In this document: positions 1-12,339 of the stretch, piece by piece
How positions within the stretch are numbered: the stretch's first letter is position 1
Layout: every line of letters begins with the position of its first letter
Origin: Tieghemiomyces parasiticus
Taxonomy: Eukaryota; Kickxellomycota; Dimargaritomycetes; Dimargaritales; Dimargaritaceae
Assembly (NCBI GenBank): GCA_027575765.1
Contig: JANBPT010000996.1
Coordinates: 1-16,831 of the forward strand
DNA length: 16,831 nucleotides
Direction: 5' to 3'
The notes under the pieces: generated by a model
The model's database searches: none
What the model was told of the DNA's origin: nothing
The model's input: only the letters and a program-made list of their open reading frames with translations
Made by a program: the position numbers and the translations under genes

Positions 1-288
1 TTACAATACTATTGGGCCCGACGCAACCACACCAGTCGACCGCGCCCGCTCCTGCCGCTCGGAAGGATCCTGTCTGTCCACCCGGTGACTTGTTCTTCAA
101 CCTTAGCCCCCCTCCCGGCACCCCTTTAATACTTTAAGTACTCTTCCAACTATCCAGTTTGTACTCTCCGTGCTACTTTACCTTGCTCTATTTCTCCTAG
201 TCCCCCTCCACCCACGGGCCACGCCTATTCCTTATTAGCGCCCATCAACCCTCACCTTCTTCCGCTTTTCCAACCTTGCACCCTCATC
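1..288 (+). promoter_or_regulatory. Upstream region and pyrimidine-rich leader of the amino acid transporter
   Basis: No gene is visible before the first ATG. The stretch from about 120 to 288 is dominated by C and T, interrupted by short A+T pockets (for example TTTAATACTTTAA near 125-137) that could serve as a core promoter. CT-rich blocks just ahead of the start codon are common in fungal genes. No specific factor site is recognised, and the transcription start cannot be placed from sequence alone. Confidence 0.35.
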
Positions 289-1683
289 ATGGAGAAGGTA
301 CCCACCCACAACTCCGATATCAAGGTGGCGAGTAAGGAGAATAGCCCTGTCCCGCCGTACACGCCGGTCCCGAATGATACTAAATCCGAGCAGCAGACGC
401 TCGAGAACTGCAGCAGTGACGGAGAGAGTTTCAAGTACGAGTTTGAAAATGGCCACCGCACGGGCTCCAACTGGGGGGCCTTCGTCAATATCGTGTGCGT
501 GGTGGCCGGCACGGGTGTGCTACAGCTGCCCTATGCGCTGAGCGAGAGCGGCTGGCTGGGGGTCATTCTCATGTTTATCTCGGGTATCGTTGGCGTATAC
601 TCGGGTACCATTCTGATCCGGTGTCTCTACTACGACCGCACGAAGCGGCTGTCGAGTTACCCCGAGGTTGGTGAGGCGGCGTTCGGTAAGATCGGCCTGT
701 ACGTGACCTACTTTTTCCATTACCTCTACATCCTGGGCACGGTGTGTATCTACATCATCCTGGCCGGTGAAAACATCGATGGGCTTCTAGTCCAGGTGGA
801 CGTCAACCTTGGCTCCAAGGTAACCCAGCTAATCGTGGCCGTGGTAATGTGGCTTCCCTTTGTGGTCATGAAGTCCATGCGCGAGGTGGCTATCCTCGCC
901 TTGTTCGGTCTCCTGGCCACCGTCGTTGTGGTCGGGGTGGCGGTTGTCGATGGGTTCGTCGAGCTAGCCGCAGTGCACGCCCAGAATGATATCACGTACC
1001 GGGTGCTCCACATCACCACCCTGCCTTCCGCCATCGCGTCCATTAGTTTTGCCTTCTCGGGCACCGTCGTGTATCCGCACGTCGAGGCCTCGATGAAGCG
1101 GCCCAAGGACTGGCCCAAGGTGCTGACCGTGGGCATGATCAGCATTACCGTCATGTACCTCCTGACCGCCGTGTGCGGGTACGCCGTCTACGGCAACACT
1201 ACCGTCTCCCCCATCCTGAGCAACCTGCCCAACGGCGTCCCCAAGACCATCGCGCTGATCCTCATTAGCCTGCACGTCATCCTCGCCGCCCCCATCATGC
1301 TCACGACCTTCGCTCTTGAGATTGAAAAGAGCGCCCGCGTCACGGAGGAGCGCCTGGGCCGCGTCAAGGAGTTTGTGGTGCGGTTTGCCTTCCGCTCCAT
1401 AGTGGTGGCCGGGCTCTATGGTATCTCTATCGCCATCCCGTACTTTTCGGACGTGCTCAACCTGGTGGGTGCCCTGTCCACGTGTATGGTCTTCTTCATC
1501 TTCCCGCTCGTCTGGTACGTCAAGCTCTTCGGGTTCCGCATCCTCAACTGGCGCGAGCGGATCCTGGGCGTCATCATCCTGATCCTCGGAGTCGTCGGAC
1601 TTATCATCGGCAGTGTCCAGGCTATCCAGGGCCTAGTGAAGCATATCAACGAGGGCAACACCAGCGCCCCAGCCCACCACTAA
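289..1683 (+). CDS. Amino acid transporter, AAAP/Aa_trans family (AVT-like)
   Basis: Single-exon gene of 464 residues. The predicted role is coupled movement of amino acids across a membrane, in fungi often the vacuolar membrane (Avt proteins). Residues 1-58 are hydrophilic and Pro/Ser-rich, as expected for the cytosolic N-terminus. About eleven hydrophobic segments follow, roughly at 63-86, 89-111, 134-160, 179-194, 199-223, 245-265, 278-301, 318-341, 363-385, 387-411 and 422-447. The first helix has the family hallmark VAGTGVLQLPYAL (residues 72-84), and SFAFSGTVVYPHVEASMKRP (253-272) matches the conserved helix 6 region. The ATG lies in a good context (ATCATGG), and the reading frame is open throughout with no splice signals needed. 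The protein is full length for the family. Substrate and membrane cannot be decided from sequence; the vacuolar assignment is inference. Confidence 0.9.
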   Translation: MEKVPTHNSDIKVASKENSPVPPYTPVPNDTKSEQQTLENCSSDGESFKYEFENGHRTGSNWGAFVNIVCVVAGTGVLQLPYALSESGWLGVILMFISGIVGVYSGTILIRCLYYDRTKRLSSYPEVGEAAFGKIGLYVTYFFHYLYILGTVCIYIILAGENIDGLLVQVDVNLGSKVTQLIVAVVMWLPFVVMKSMREVAILALFGLLATVVVVGVAVVDGFVELAAVHAQNDITYRVLHITTLPSAIASISFAFSGTVVYPHVEASMKRPKDWPKVLTVGMISITVMYLLTAVCGYAVYGNTTVSPILSNLPNGVPKTIALILISLHVILAAPIMLTTFALEIEKSARVTEERLGRVKEFVVRFAFRSIVVAGLYGISIAIPYFSDVLNLVGALSTCMVFFIFPLVWYVKLFGFRILNWRERILGVIILILGVVGLIIGSVQAIQGLVKHINEGNTSAPAHH

Positions 1684-2990
1684 GGAAGTGTTTTCGATCC
1701 CGGCCCCCAAAACCTGGCCAACGTAGGGAAGGCTTCACCGTGTTTCAAAATCAATCCAACCTCCCCACCCCGCGTCTGTACTATTTACCACCCGCCTTCC
1801 ACGCCAATAACCGCCGCGCCCGGCCTGATCTCTATAATCCACCAGTAGTACGTGGCAATTCGCAAAAGTTATGGCGCTCTCCCAACGTGTACTATTTTCC
1901 CCTATTATTTGTTTAGTTGGCATTGGGTTATAAATCATCCACCCGTTCGTATTTAGCCTCTGCGGGCCCCTATAAACTCAATGACTCGGATAGGATAAAT
2001 GCCGAGTGGCCTTAAGTTCAGCTGTGCCAAAGGCCGCCTTGTCGGCTGGCGCTGTGCGCTCTACTGTAGCGGACGTTAGATGAACCCTACTTGGAAATTA
2101 CTGTCAAGAGTAGGTCGGGCTTTTCAAGCTTACTGGGGGGGGGGTTGGAATGCACTAAGCCTCTATTGCCCTTCTAATATATTCCCTTACAGGGCAGTCG
2201 CGTCCTAAATAAGATCTGATTGTGATTACAGCACTGTAAGATCACAGACATGATCTTCCGCCGAAGGCCGGCCCACTTGGCTGAAGCCTTCCGCAATGGG
2301 AAATGTATAGCCCGGCATCTGCCAGCAGGCCTATGCAAATGAGCTCTGTTGTCCGGCAGTGGTCTCCACGCCAGGGCCAATCAGGGTCGCCCTGGCCGGC
2401 GGTGGTTGAGTGATGGTGGGGCGACTAGGTCTCGCGTGCTGGAGACAAGGTAGGCGCAAGGCAAATTTAATTCGTGGCGTGCCGCCCTAATTGCCCGCTC
2501 AGTTGTTGTAATCCTTCCTGCGCTGGAGTGACGCGCTTTAATTATTCACAGTGCGGGCATTAGACACCTCCTTAGTCTCGCCCTTTCCGTTGCTCTCGCC
2601 CGGCCGACCCTGGCCGCCTATGCGCCTCTGGCGGCAATGCTGCCTTCGCACCATGGTGCTCAGTTGTCGAGTGAGCAGTATACTTTCGGGCTTTTAGAGT
2701 CTTGCAGGGTAGTGAGCGGGATGTTATTAATGAACCAAGGCAGCAAGGGGATTGCCACAGCCGCCTCGCCGGATCCCTTGCTAACTAACCGGGGCGCCCA
2801 ACTGTCTAGTCAACCCCACCTATCTACTGCCCCCCCCCACTCGACTTCTCCTTGTCACTTGCGTCACGGTCGGTCCTGGAATAGTGGGGGGGGGCGTTCA
2901 ACCCCAGTGTGACCTCTATCCCTCATCCCCATCATCCCACTTTACACATTTTTCTGTTTTTCTCCGGGGTCTCCGTCCTGCCATTTGGCC
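1684..2990. other. Intergenic region between the transporter and the capping enzyme
   Basis: About 1.3 kb with no gene I can support; the short open frames inside have low-complexity or random-looking translations. It holds two G-runs (2135-2144 and 2886-2894) and a C-run (2830-2838), a perfect CCAAT-box core (GCCAATCAG at 2376-2384) and several A+T pockets such as TTATAAATC near 1928. The last 50 bases before 2991 are C/T-rich, as in a fungal leader. It presumably contains the 3' end of the transporter transcript and the promoter of the capping enzyme. Confidence 0.5.
2376..2384 (+). promoter_or_regulatory. CCAAT-box-like element
   Basis: GCCAATCAG is an exact match to the core bound by the HAP/NF-Y complex. 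It lies about 600 bases upstream of the capping enzyme ATG, rather far for a proximal element. A 5-base core occurs often by chance, so the call is weak. Confidence 0.2.
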
Positions 2991-5068
2991 ATGTCCTTTT
3001 CCGCCACCTCCAACCGTCCCGCCGCGCCGGCCGGCGTGATTCCGGACTTACCGGGTGTCGTAGTTGATCCTTCGCGTGTTGCCGAGCTGCGGACCTCGGT
3101 GGCACAGCTCCTGGGGCTTCCGAACGAGAGGTATGGTAGACAGTTGCGCATGAGATCACCGATACGAAGGAGGCTCGGCGATACCATCTTCATCCGACCG
3201 CCTAGGGAGGCGCTGGACCGGGCATACAGTGACCAAGGCGGATAAAAGCCTCCCCCATCGTCTTGGATGCTGCTGAGCTCACCTGCTAATCCTCCTCCTC
3301 TACCTGCGTTGTTTAACTCCGATTACCTATCACCATCGGGCCGACTAGATTCCCGGGTGCTCAGCCGGTCAGCTTTCTAGAGCGGCACATCGCCGACCTT
3401 GAAGCCGAAGAGTAAGTCTCCCGGGCCATCGACAAGATAATACCCCCCCTCTAGTCCTGGGTCCGCTTGTTTTTACCCGGGCTCCTGCCACCTCCGCTAA
3501 CGCTAACCGCCCGACACCACTGACGCACCCTGAGGGCAACTACCTCATTTTTTTACTCTCCGACCACCGTAGCTTCTTTGTGTGCGAAAAGTCCGACGGC
3601 GTCCGCTGCCTGGTCTATGCCGTCGTCAACCCGCGGGGCCAGCCAGAGACATACCTCGTAAGTACTCGAACCTCACTATGGTATTCAGTACTGGTCTAAT
3701 TTATTATACCTGGCCGCGGCCGTTCCGGCCACCACCCTCACAAATCGTTTCAACTGTCGCATGCAGGAGGAGCCACCCACGATGGCGGGGCCCCACCGAC
3801 CATCCATCTAATCTCTTACCTTTTATGGTAACCCCCTTACCTAACCACCACCTAACCTCTTCCACAGATTGACCGCAAGAACAACTACCGGTTCGTGCCT
3901 AACTTGCAGTTCCCCAACCCGCCCGACCGGCAGCCCCCGCCTTTCCACAATGGTACTCTGTTCGACGGTGAACTGGTGGTCGACCAGGAACCTGATGGTC
4001 GGTCCTATATGACCATGTACTGCTTCGATCTTCTGGCTTCGTCGGGTGAAAACCTCATGCCACGATCCCTCATGAGCCGCCTGGGTTATCTCAAGGAGCA
4101 CGTCATCCGCCCCTACCAGCGGCTCGTCGAGAGCAACCCGCGGTTCGCCCAGGCGCAGCCTTTCCGGTGAGTTTGCAGTAGTATGAGCCAGGGCCCTCTT
4201 CCAGTCCATGGTATTTCTGGTCTTCTACTCGACGAACGCAGGTATCTGGCTCGCCAAGGCCCGACCCTTAAATCCTATTCCTTACACGCCAACGTCCACC
4301 CGCCTTCCCTCTCCTTTTTACATTACTGCGGCTCCTTCCAGGGTCGTCGCGAAATCGATGGAGCTCTCCTACGGCCTCAACAAGGTTCTGCGGGAGGACA
4401 TCCCCAAACTCAAACACAAGAACGATGGGCTGATCTTCGTTTCCGTCAAGTCGCCCTACATACCGGGCACAACGGAGAAGATGCTCAAGTGGAAGCCGGC
4501 GCACGAGAATTCGGTCGACTTTCGAGTTAACCTTGAGTACCCACAGGGCGGCGGTCTTTCGGCCCGGCCGCGGTTCGTATTATCGGCATGGCAGGGAGGC
4601 CAGAACTACGTCCAGTTCGGCGAGTTGGGCCTGACGGACGAGGAATGGAACCAGTAAGTCACAGCTGTGGCAGCATGGTGTGGAAAGAAGGCGGAGCCCG
4701 ATAAGTTCAGATTGCCTGCTGAAATACGCGCCCCCTCCCCATCGCAAGTCGTTAGGCCCCCTAGCCCCACATGACTAATCGACCCCACTTATTCTCCATG
4801 CACATCTCCGCTTTACCCTTTCAACTGTAGTTTCCGACAAAACGGTATCCAGCTCGAGAACCGTATTGTCGAAGTCACCTACAACCCAGACCATTGCCCG
4901 CCTGCCCAGTGGCAGTTCATGCGGTTCCGCGAGGACAAGCCTCACGCCAACTTCATCACGGTAGTGGAACGAGTCATCCAGAGTATCCGCGAAGGTATTA
5001 CCCAGGACGAACTCATGTCCCGGTGTCCGTCTATTCGCGAGTCCTGGAAGGCCCGACCCCGCTCCTAA
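2991..5068 (+). CDS. CEG1: mRNA capping enzyme, guanylyltransferase (alpha) subunit
   Basis: Transfers GMP from GTP to the diphosphate 5' end of nascent RNA polymerase II transcripts in the nucleus. I read six exons: 2991-3130, 3349-3411, 3573-3657, 3868-4166, 4342-4653 and 4831-5068; every junction keeps frame and gives a 378-residue protein. All nucleotidyltransferase motifs are present: I, EKSDG with the GMP-accepting Lys74; III, LFDGELV (127-133); IV, DGLIF (224-228); V, LKWKP (244-248); VI, RFREDKPHAN (331-340, in the C-terminal OB-fold part). Donors are GTATGG, GTAAGT, GTAAGT, GTGAGT and GTAAGT; acceptors all end in AG; CTAAC/CTAAT branch-like sequences occur in introns 1, 2, 3 and 5. 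There is no N-terminal RNA triphosphatase domain, so a separate triphosphatase subunit is expected, as in fungi. The protein is slightly shorter than the yeast enzymes, mainly at the C-terminus. The start is the ATG whose frame begins MSFSATSN and leads into the conserved IPDLPG segment. Confidence 0.93.
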
Positions 5069-5677
5069 TGGTGTCAGGCTAGCCCAACGACTCGCTTGCA
5101 TCCCTCGCTATTAACCCCGACCCCGGACGACCCACGGGCCTTCGAATACCTGGCAGCCGTCTCCAATTTTTTTCCCAACTCCCCGCCCACACTGCTGGCT
5201 TCTTCCTATCGTCCCATAAATGTAAAAGTACTTTTCGCCTCTACCGATAGAAGCTTGGACCGTTCAATGGGGCAGCGTTTCTATCTTGTCAGAATAGGCT
5301 ATCTTGTATGTGTGTGGGAGGGGTCGACCTTGGAGCCTTCGTTGGTCACAGCTTTCTCTAGGATACGTAAAAGTCATATCAAGCCGGAATGCCAATCCAG
5401 TACGTTAACTGTATCATAAATGGCGACCACCCGACGAGGGTGGCTCACAAACCCTGAAACTGCATTGCCAATTTGGCATCAAGCCATGTGTTAAGGTGGC
5501 TGGGGGGATGCAGCCGAACTGTCCCTTCCTCCCCTCCCGACCGTTGCACCGAGGTTGCCTCTCTGCCCGGCGTCCCTCCTGCCATCTCCGCGTGTACTTA
5601 AAAATCCCCATCCACATCTCATTCCCAGCCCATCGTAACTCCTCCCTTCCCCCTCCCTTCACCTCTTTTTGCCTACC
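5069..5677. other. Intergenic region between the capping enzyme and TRS31
   Basis: About 0.6 kb without a supported gene. The first part should contain the 3' untranslated region of the capping enzyme (A+T pocket ATAAATGTAAAAG near 5216-5228). The last 150 bases form the pyrimidine-rich leader listed separately. An open frame of about 107 codons at 5096-5419 shows no recognisable domain. Confidence 0.45.
5520..5677 (+). promoter_or_regulatory. Pyrimidine-rich leader with a TATA-like pocket ahead of TRS31
   Basis: Nearly continuous C/T sequence runs up to the ATG. It is broken by an A+T pocket (ACTTAAAAATC near 5596-5606) about 75 bases before the start codon. CT blocks flanking transcription starts are typical of fungal promoters. 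The exact start site is inference. Confidence 0.3.
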
Positions 5678-6472
5678 ATGTCCAAGATTATATCGACCAT
5701 TCCGGGTCGTCTGGCGGCCAACCAGACGGATACCTGGTCCACCGGCAGTGGCGGCCGGCGTCGGGCGTCCATCTTAGACCGCTCGCTCAACCGGGCGCAG
5801 GCATCCGAAGTCAACCTGAGCGCATTTAGCTTCCTGTTCTCGGAGATTTTGCAGTACACTCAGAACAGGGTAGACGGCATTTCGGATTTTGAGCAACGAC
5901 TAAACACGTTGGGGTTCGGCATCGGCGTACGGGTCCTGGAGCTCACCATGTGGCGGGAGAAGGGCCAACCCCGCCGTGAGCGCCGGGTGCTTAATGTGCT
6001 GTACTACATACACAGCGTCGTCTGGAAGTCACTGTTTGGCCGCCCGGCCCACGCCCTAGAGAAGAGCACTGACAACGAGGATGAGTACATGCTCATCGAC
6101 AATGAACCCGTGGCCAGCCGGTTTGTCTCGGTACCCAAGGAACTGTCCCAGTTCAATTGCAACGCCTTCGTCGCCGGTATCATCGAGGGCGTGCTACACG
6201 GCTGCCAATGTGTAAGTGAAGGATATTCCAAGTGGCTCGCCCACCTGAATCAATGGCACAGAGCCCCACCGCGCTATCGGTACGTATATTAACCATTTAC
6301 ACTTTGCGCGTCCACGCTCCAACATGCTTGCCCTACACCATCCATCCGCACAACTTAGTCCGCTCGCGTCACGGCCCATACGGTCCCGGTCGATGGTAAG
6401 CCGCTCCGGACCATTTTCCTCATCAAATTAAGCGAGGAGGCCGTGCAGCGCGAGGAACAGATATCCAAGTAA
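5678..6472 (+). CDS. TRS31: TRAPP complex subunit Trs31 / TRAPPC5
   Basis: Core subunit of the TRAPP tethering complexes, which activate the Ypt1/Rab1 GTPase on ER-to-Golgi and Golgi membranes. Two exons, 5678-6211 and 6359-6469 plus stop, are joined in phase 0 across a 147-nt GTAAGT...TTAG intron, giving 215 residues. Recognisable TRAPPC5 segments are SILDRSLNRA (31-40), EVNLSAFSFLFSEILQY (44-60), NRVDGISDFEQRLNTLG (63-79), WKSLFG (116-121) and FVSVPKELSQFNCNAFVAGI (149-168). The second exon supplies the conserved last strand and helix (ARVTAHTVP, then TIFLIKLSEEAVQRE). Residues 1-30 are a fungal-type basic extension ahead of the conserved core. The length fits, as animal TRAPPC5 is about 188 residues. 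The ATG at 5678 is preferred; an upstream in-frame TTG at 5669 is not a plausible start. Confidence 0.9.
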
Positions 6473-6764
6473 AACCGAACGCAACGTTTGATCACCACTT
6501 AGCCGTAACTTCGGCGCTTCTCCTTTTGTATTCCTAAGCTACCTATACAATCCCCCCTTTTTTTAACTCGTGAGCTGGCCCTCCTAGTTGAAGGCGGTAA
6601 TATTTGCAGTATATTTTATTACCAGCCCTAAGTACCGGATGGGCAGGTGAAAAGCCATTTAACTTTATTATCGAACCAATGCCGTGCGCTCTCACCCGGT
6701 CGGCCTAAATTACAAAAGATGCAGTGACACAGTGTGCAACTACAAGAGGAGGGGCGGAGCACCG
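6473..6764. other. Convergent intergenic gap (TRS31 / RRM gene)
   Basis: 292 bases between two stop codons on opposite strands, so both 3' untranslated regions and polyadenylation sites must lie here. The middle is A+T-rich (for example TATTTGCAGTATATTTTATTAC near 6600-6621), which suits transcript ends from either side. There is no room for a cyclophilin domain downstream of the RRM gene. Confidence 0.5.
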
Positions 6765-7409
6765 CTATCCCTCGGTGGGTGGGGTCGAGGTGGGAGCGGG
6801 CCGGCTCTCTTCAGGGGCCACCTCACCACCCTCCGAGGCTTGGGCTTCTCCCGGACCGCCCTCAGCCCCCGCCACGGCGTACTTTTGTAGCCAGGCGTCC
6901 TCAGACCATATGGCCCGCGATGAACCTTCCTTGAGACGCATGGGCCGTGCCAAGTTGACCTTGATGACCTGTCCGTAGAGCTCGCCAAAATGCATATTGT
7001 CAACGGCCGCCAAGGCATCATCAGGGTCCTCAAACTCAACAAAGCCGAACCCCCGGTGTTGGTTGCCTGGGAGGGAAGAAGGTGAATAATAGGTCGTATA
7101 AAGCGGGAGGGGGTGTAGAGGGATGCAGAAAATGGAGAGGTTAACGGCCCATCTGGATGCTTCAAGTGACCGCAGCGAAGGGCGAGAGGGGAAGGCTTCC
7201 GTCGAGTGTAGGCTCTCTACCAAACTGCTACCTAGCCGTTGCGGCTCGACCATAGTGCCCGGGTACTTACGCGACGCTGGGTCCGGTGGGATGTGGATCT
7301 CCACGATCTCCCCAAATGGTAGAAACGCGGCGAGGAGCACCTTCTCGTTGACCTGGTTGGTGAGACCACTCACAAACACCACTGTCTTGCGCTTCTCGAG
7401 GGCGGACAT
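6765..7409 (-). CDS. RNA-binding protein with a Cyp33/PPIE-type RRM, no cyclophilin domain
   Basis: Two exons, 7271-7409 and 6765-7066 on the minus strand, give 146 residues. One RRM fills residues 8-88: RNP2-like VVFVSGL (10-16) and RNP1 RGFGFVEF (51-58), followed by VIKVNLARPMRLKEGSSR (80-97). That tail and the next IWSEDAWLQKY (99-109) closely match the RRM and linker of the nuclear cyclophilin Cyp33/PPIE, a spliceosome-associated protein. Here the protein ends in a Gly/Glu/Pro-rich tail with no peptidyl-prolyl isomerase domain. The likely role is nuclear RNA binding or splicing, by inference from the RRM. The intron (7067-7270; GTAAGT donor, CCCAG acceptor) is 204 nt, divisible by three and free of stops, so an unspliced reading of 214 residues also exists. 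The spliced form is strongly favoured because it restores the RRM. Confidence 0.85.
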   Translation of the reverse strand: MSALEKRKTVVFVSGLTNQVNEKVLLAAFLPFGEIVEIHIPPDPASRKYPGTMVEPQRLGSSLVESLHSTEAFPSRPSLRSLEASRWAVNLSIFCIPLHPLPLYTTYYSPSSLPGNQHRGFGFVEFEDPDDALAAVDNMHFGELYGQVIKVNLARPMRLKEGSSRAIWSEDAWLQKYAVAGAEGGPGEAQASEGGEVAPEESRPAPTSTPPTEG

Positions 7410-8227
7410 GGCGGTAAGGAAACCGAGGGTGCCGGTAGAGGCTCACGAGCTCTGGAAGGTAGAGCTGACGATCGTGGCGCGGGTAGATGTGGACGGTGCT
7501 AGGGTTGGTGCGACGATATATTGGACGGCATGAATCGTGGGACCCCGAGATAAAGTGAGTAATGGAGGGGAAAGATCGTCGCTCGGCCTGGATTAGTAAA
7601 GATGGCCCACTACGCGATATGCAACAGAGTTGGCCGGCCTAATAACGAATGACAGCTAGGGTCGCAATGTTGACTTGATCCCACCTCGCTCTTCCTACTC
7701 ACTGCTGGTTGGCCCCGTACAAGTTATCAGCTAAATAGGTGACGACCCTAGACCCTCCGTCAACGAGAAGCCCTGATGTCGTAGTTCTTGGTACCTCTTG
7801 TATTCGGCCCATCACAGCTTATCCACTGGCCTCTTAAGCAACGAATATGGTTGCATCGGTTAGGACATACCGTCCAGAGGACTCCCCTAGACAGAACCAT
7901 ACACGCCTCCTCTCAAATCACCTCGAGAACATAGCGCGCGTTCTAAGCAATCGTAGTTTAGGTACAGCACAACTATGGGTTTATTTTATTTTTAGTTCGG
8001 TTGCTCCGCCAAACTACAGTGGCGGATACGTCGGAGAAAGCGTGAAGGCAACAAAAAGGACACTACAGTGATACTCCCGAAAGTTGAAAATTGGAAATGG
8101 CCGCTGTCCGGCCAATCGGGCTCAATGGGGGGGGGGAGAAAGGTCGTTTATCCCCTGACTTCCCCCGCATCACCAGACTGAAGGAAGTAGGGGGAAGGAA
8201 AGAGAGTTGGAGATGGTCGATGGGCAT
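7410..8227. other. Intergenic region between the RRM gene promoter and the enolase 3' end
   Basis: About 0.8 kb with no gene I can support. The right-hand part should carry the enolase 3' untranslated region, and the left-hand part the divergent upstream region of the RRM gene. It contains a run of ten G (8127-8136) and a T-rich stretch near 7980-7993. A 74-codon open frame at 7847-8071 has no recognisable similarity. Confidence 0.45.
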
Positions 8228-11004
<2,777 letters not shown>

Positions 11005-12339
11005 AGCCAAAGTCTAGTCGAGCCCAACCTCCGATCGGCGAACACCACCCTGTTGTCGAGTGGTACCTCAACGTGGAGTAGCAGGTAGTGCCTGACTAAA
11101 CGCTCTGGGCGACAGAGTTCCCCGTCCTCGACCAAGCCGATACCAGTACTCCCCATCGAATCGGCACTCATGGCCACCCAGGCCGCCTTGATATTTTTGG
11201 TGACGGCGCCAGTCTGGTTGATTATGAGAACTAGGCTATCACTGGCCTTGTGCTTGGTAGTGGTCTGGGTTACGAAAGGGGCTGGCTATGGTAAAATAGT
11301 CGCCCGCGATCAGGATCAGGAAATCCAGCTCCTTAGTGATGTGCGGAAACCCCTGCCTGTCAACCTGGGCGATAGAATCTTCTGACAGTATGAGGTCGTA
11401 CTCCTTGACCAGGCCGGCATACAGGTTGGGTACCTGGACACCGTTGCCCACGCTGGAACTGGCCGGTACTCGCGTTCTTGCGAGCCAGATTGTACACCAC
11501 ATCCTTACATAGCTCGGGGGTGGCTGCGGCGACCCAAGCACACGCCTTACCAGCGGAACCAGCGCTGTCGACGGCCTCTTTGAGCAGCCTCAAGTCCTTT
11601 ACGCACACTTTACAAGCGGGGTGCTAAGTTTCCCTTGTCACCCATATTGGTGACGTCCTGGATTTTCTTAATCCTACTTGAGGTGGTGGTAGGTTTTGGT
11701 GCTCATCTTTAAGGCCATGATACACATTTAGACATAGATGGGTAGGCTCGTGAATTCCTGCATGGCCAGACGGCTACCGGCGTGCTCGCTACTGTTGAGT
11801 ACGTTGAAGACCAGTTCTCAGAAGAATATATGGGTTACCGCTTTGGCCAGTCAGGGTGGCTAGGCGAGAAAACAGCGGGAAACCCAGGGAGTCGGCGCCG
11901 ACGCAACAGGCAGGCAAAGCCACACCTAGGATAGCGCGGGAGTCAAACTTGGCTTTGTTAGGGGAGGGCACCATCCGGCGTTGGCAGGAACGTTTCAGTT
12001 TGTGTTTGGTTGACCACAGCACTATATGAGGCCCAATTCAAGGTAGGGCTAGGAGGCAAAAACACTGTTGCAAATAGTCATTGAGGCCATACGAAGCTGT
12101 AGACGTAAACATTCGCATACAATAGGTATCCGGGCGAAAACAATAGCAGGCTATTTCTCCTTGCTCATGCAGTCCGACGGGCCGCCGTCACGGGTCTCGA
12201 AGGGGTTGCAGGTACTGCTAGACATACAGGAAGGGATGACATTGCGGAAGGTACCCTTCTCGGCGGTCAGTTCGACCTCGGCGGTGGAGTAACCGTAGGA
12301 ATCGCGAATCTATCGGGCGACGATCCTGGTAATTGTCAT
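11005..12339 (-). pseudogene. Decayed tandem copy of enolase
   Basis: A full-span enolase relic in the same orientation as the intact gene. The first exon is clearly related: by eye about four in five bases match over the first 100 bases, including the ATG context. Its tenth codon is a TAG stop (12310-12312), where the intact gene has CAG. Matches to exon 2 run in order, including FNVLN..EHAG..LAMQEF near 11760-11815, LYAGLVKEYDLILSED near 11380-11430, INQTGAVTK near 11185-11220 and CRPERLVRHY near 11080-11110, but they lie in at least three reading frames. Catalytic positions are lost: Glu212 reads Lys, Lys348 reads Ile, Lys399 reads Glu, and about 20 residues with the His376 loop are deleted. 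The GTAAGT donor is gone, and about 90 bases of unaligned sequence sit where the intron belongs. That suggests DNA duplication rather than retroposition. The low-coordinate boundary is approximate. Confidence 0.88.

Noticed and set aside
4208..4341. Use of the continuous open frame from 4208 as a capping-enzyme exon
   Set aside because: Residues before 4342 do not match the family. The donor at 4167 and the CCAG acceptor at 4340-4341 join QPFR directly to the conserved MELSYG segment in the correct phase.
11005..12339. Repeat-induced point mutation as the cause of the enolase decay
   Set aside because: Differences over the first 100 bases go in both directions (A to G and T to C as well as G to A and C to T), with about one third transversions. 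That is not the one-way C-to-T pattern of RIP.
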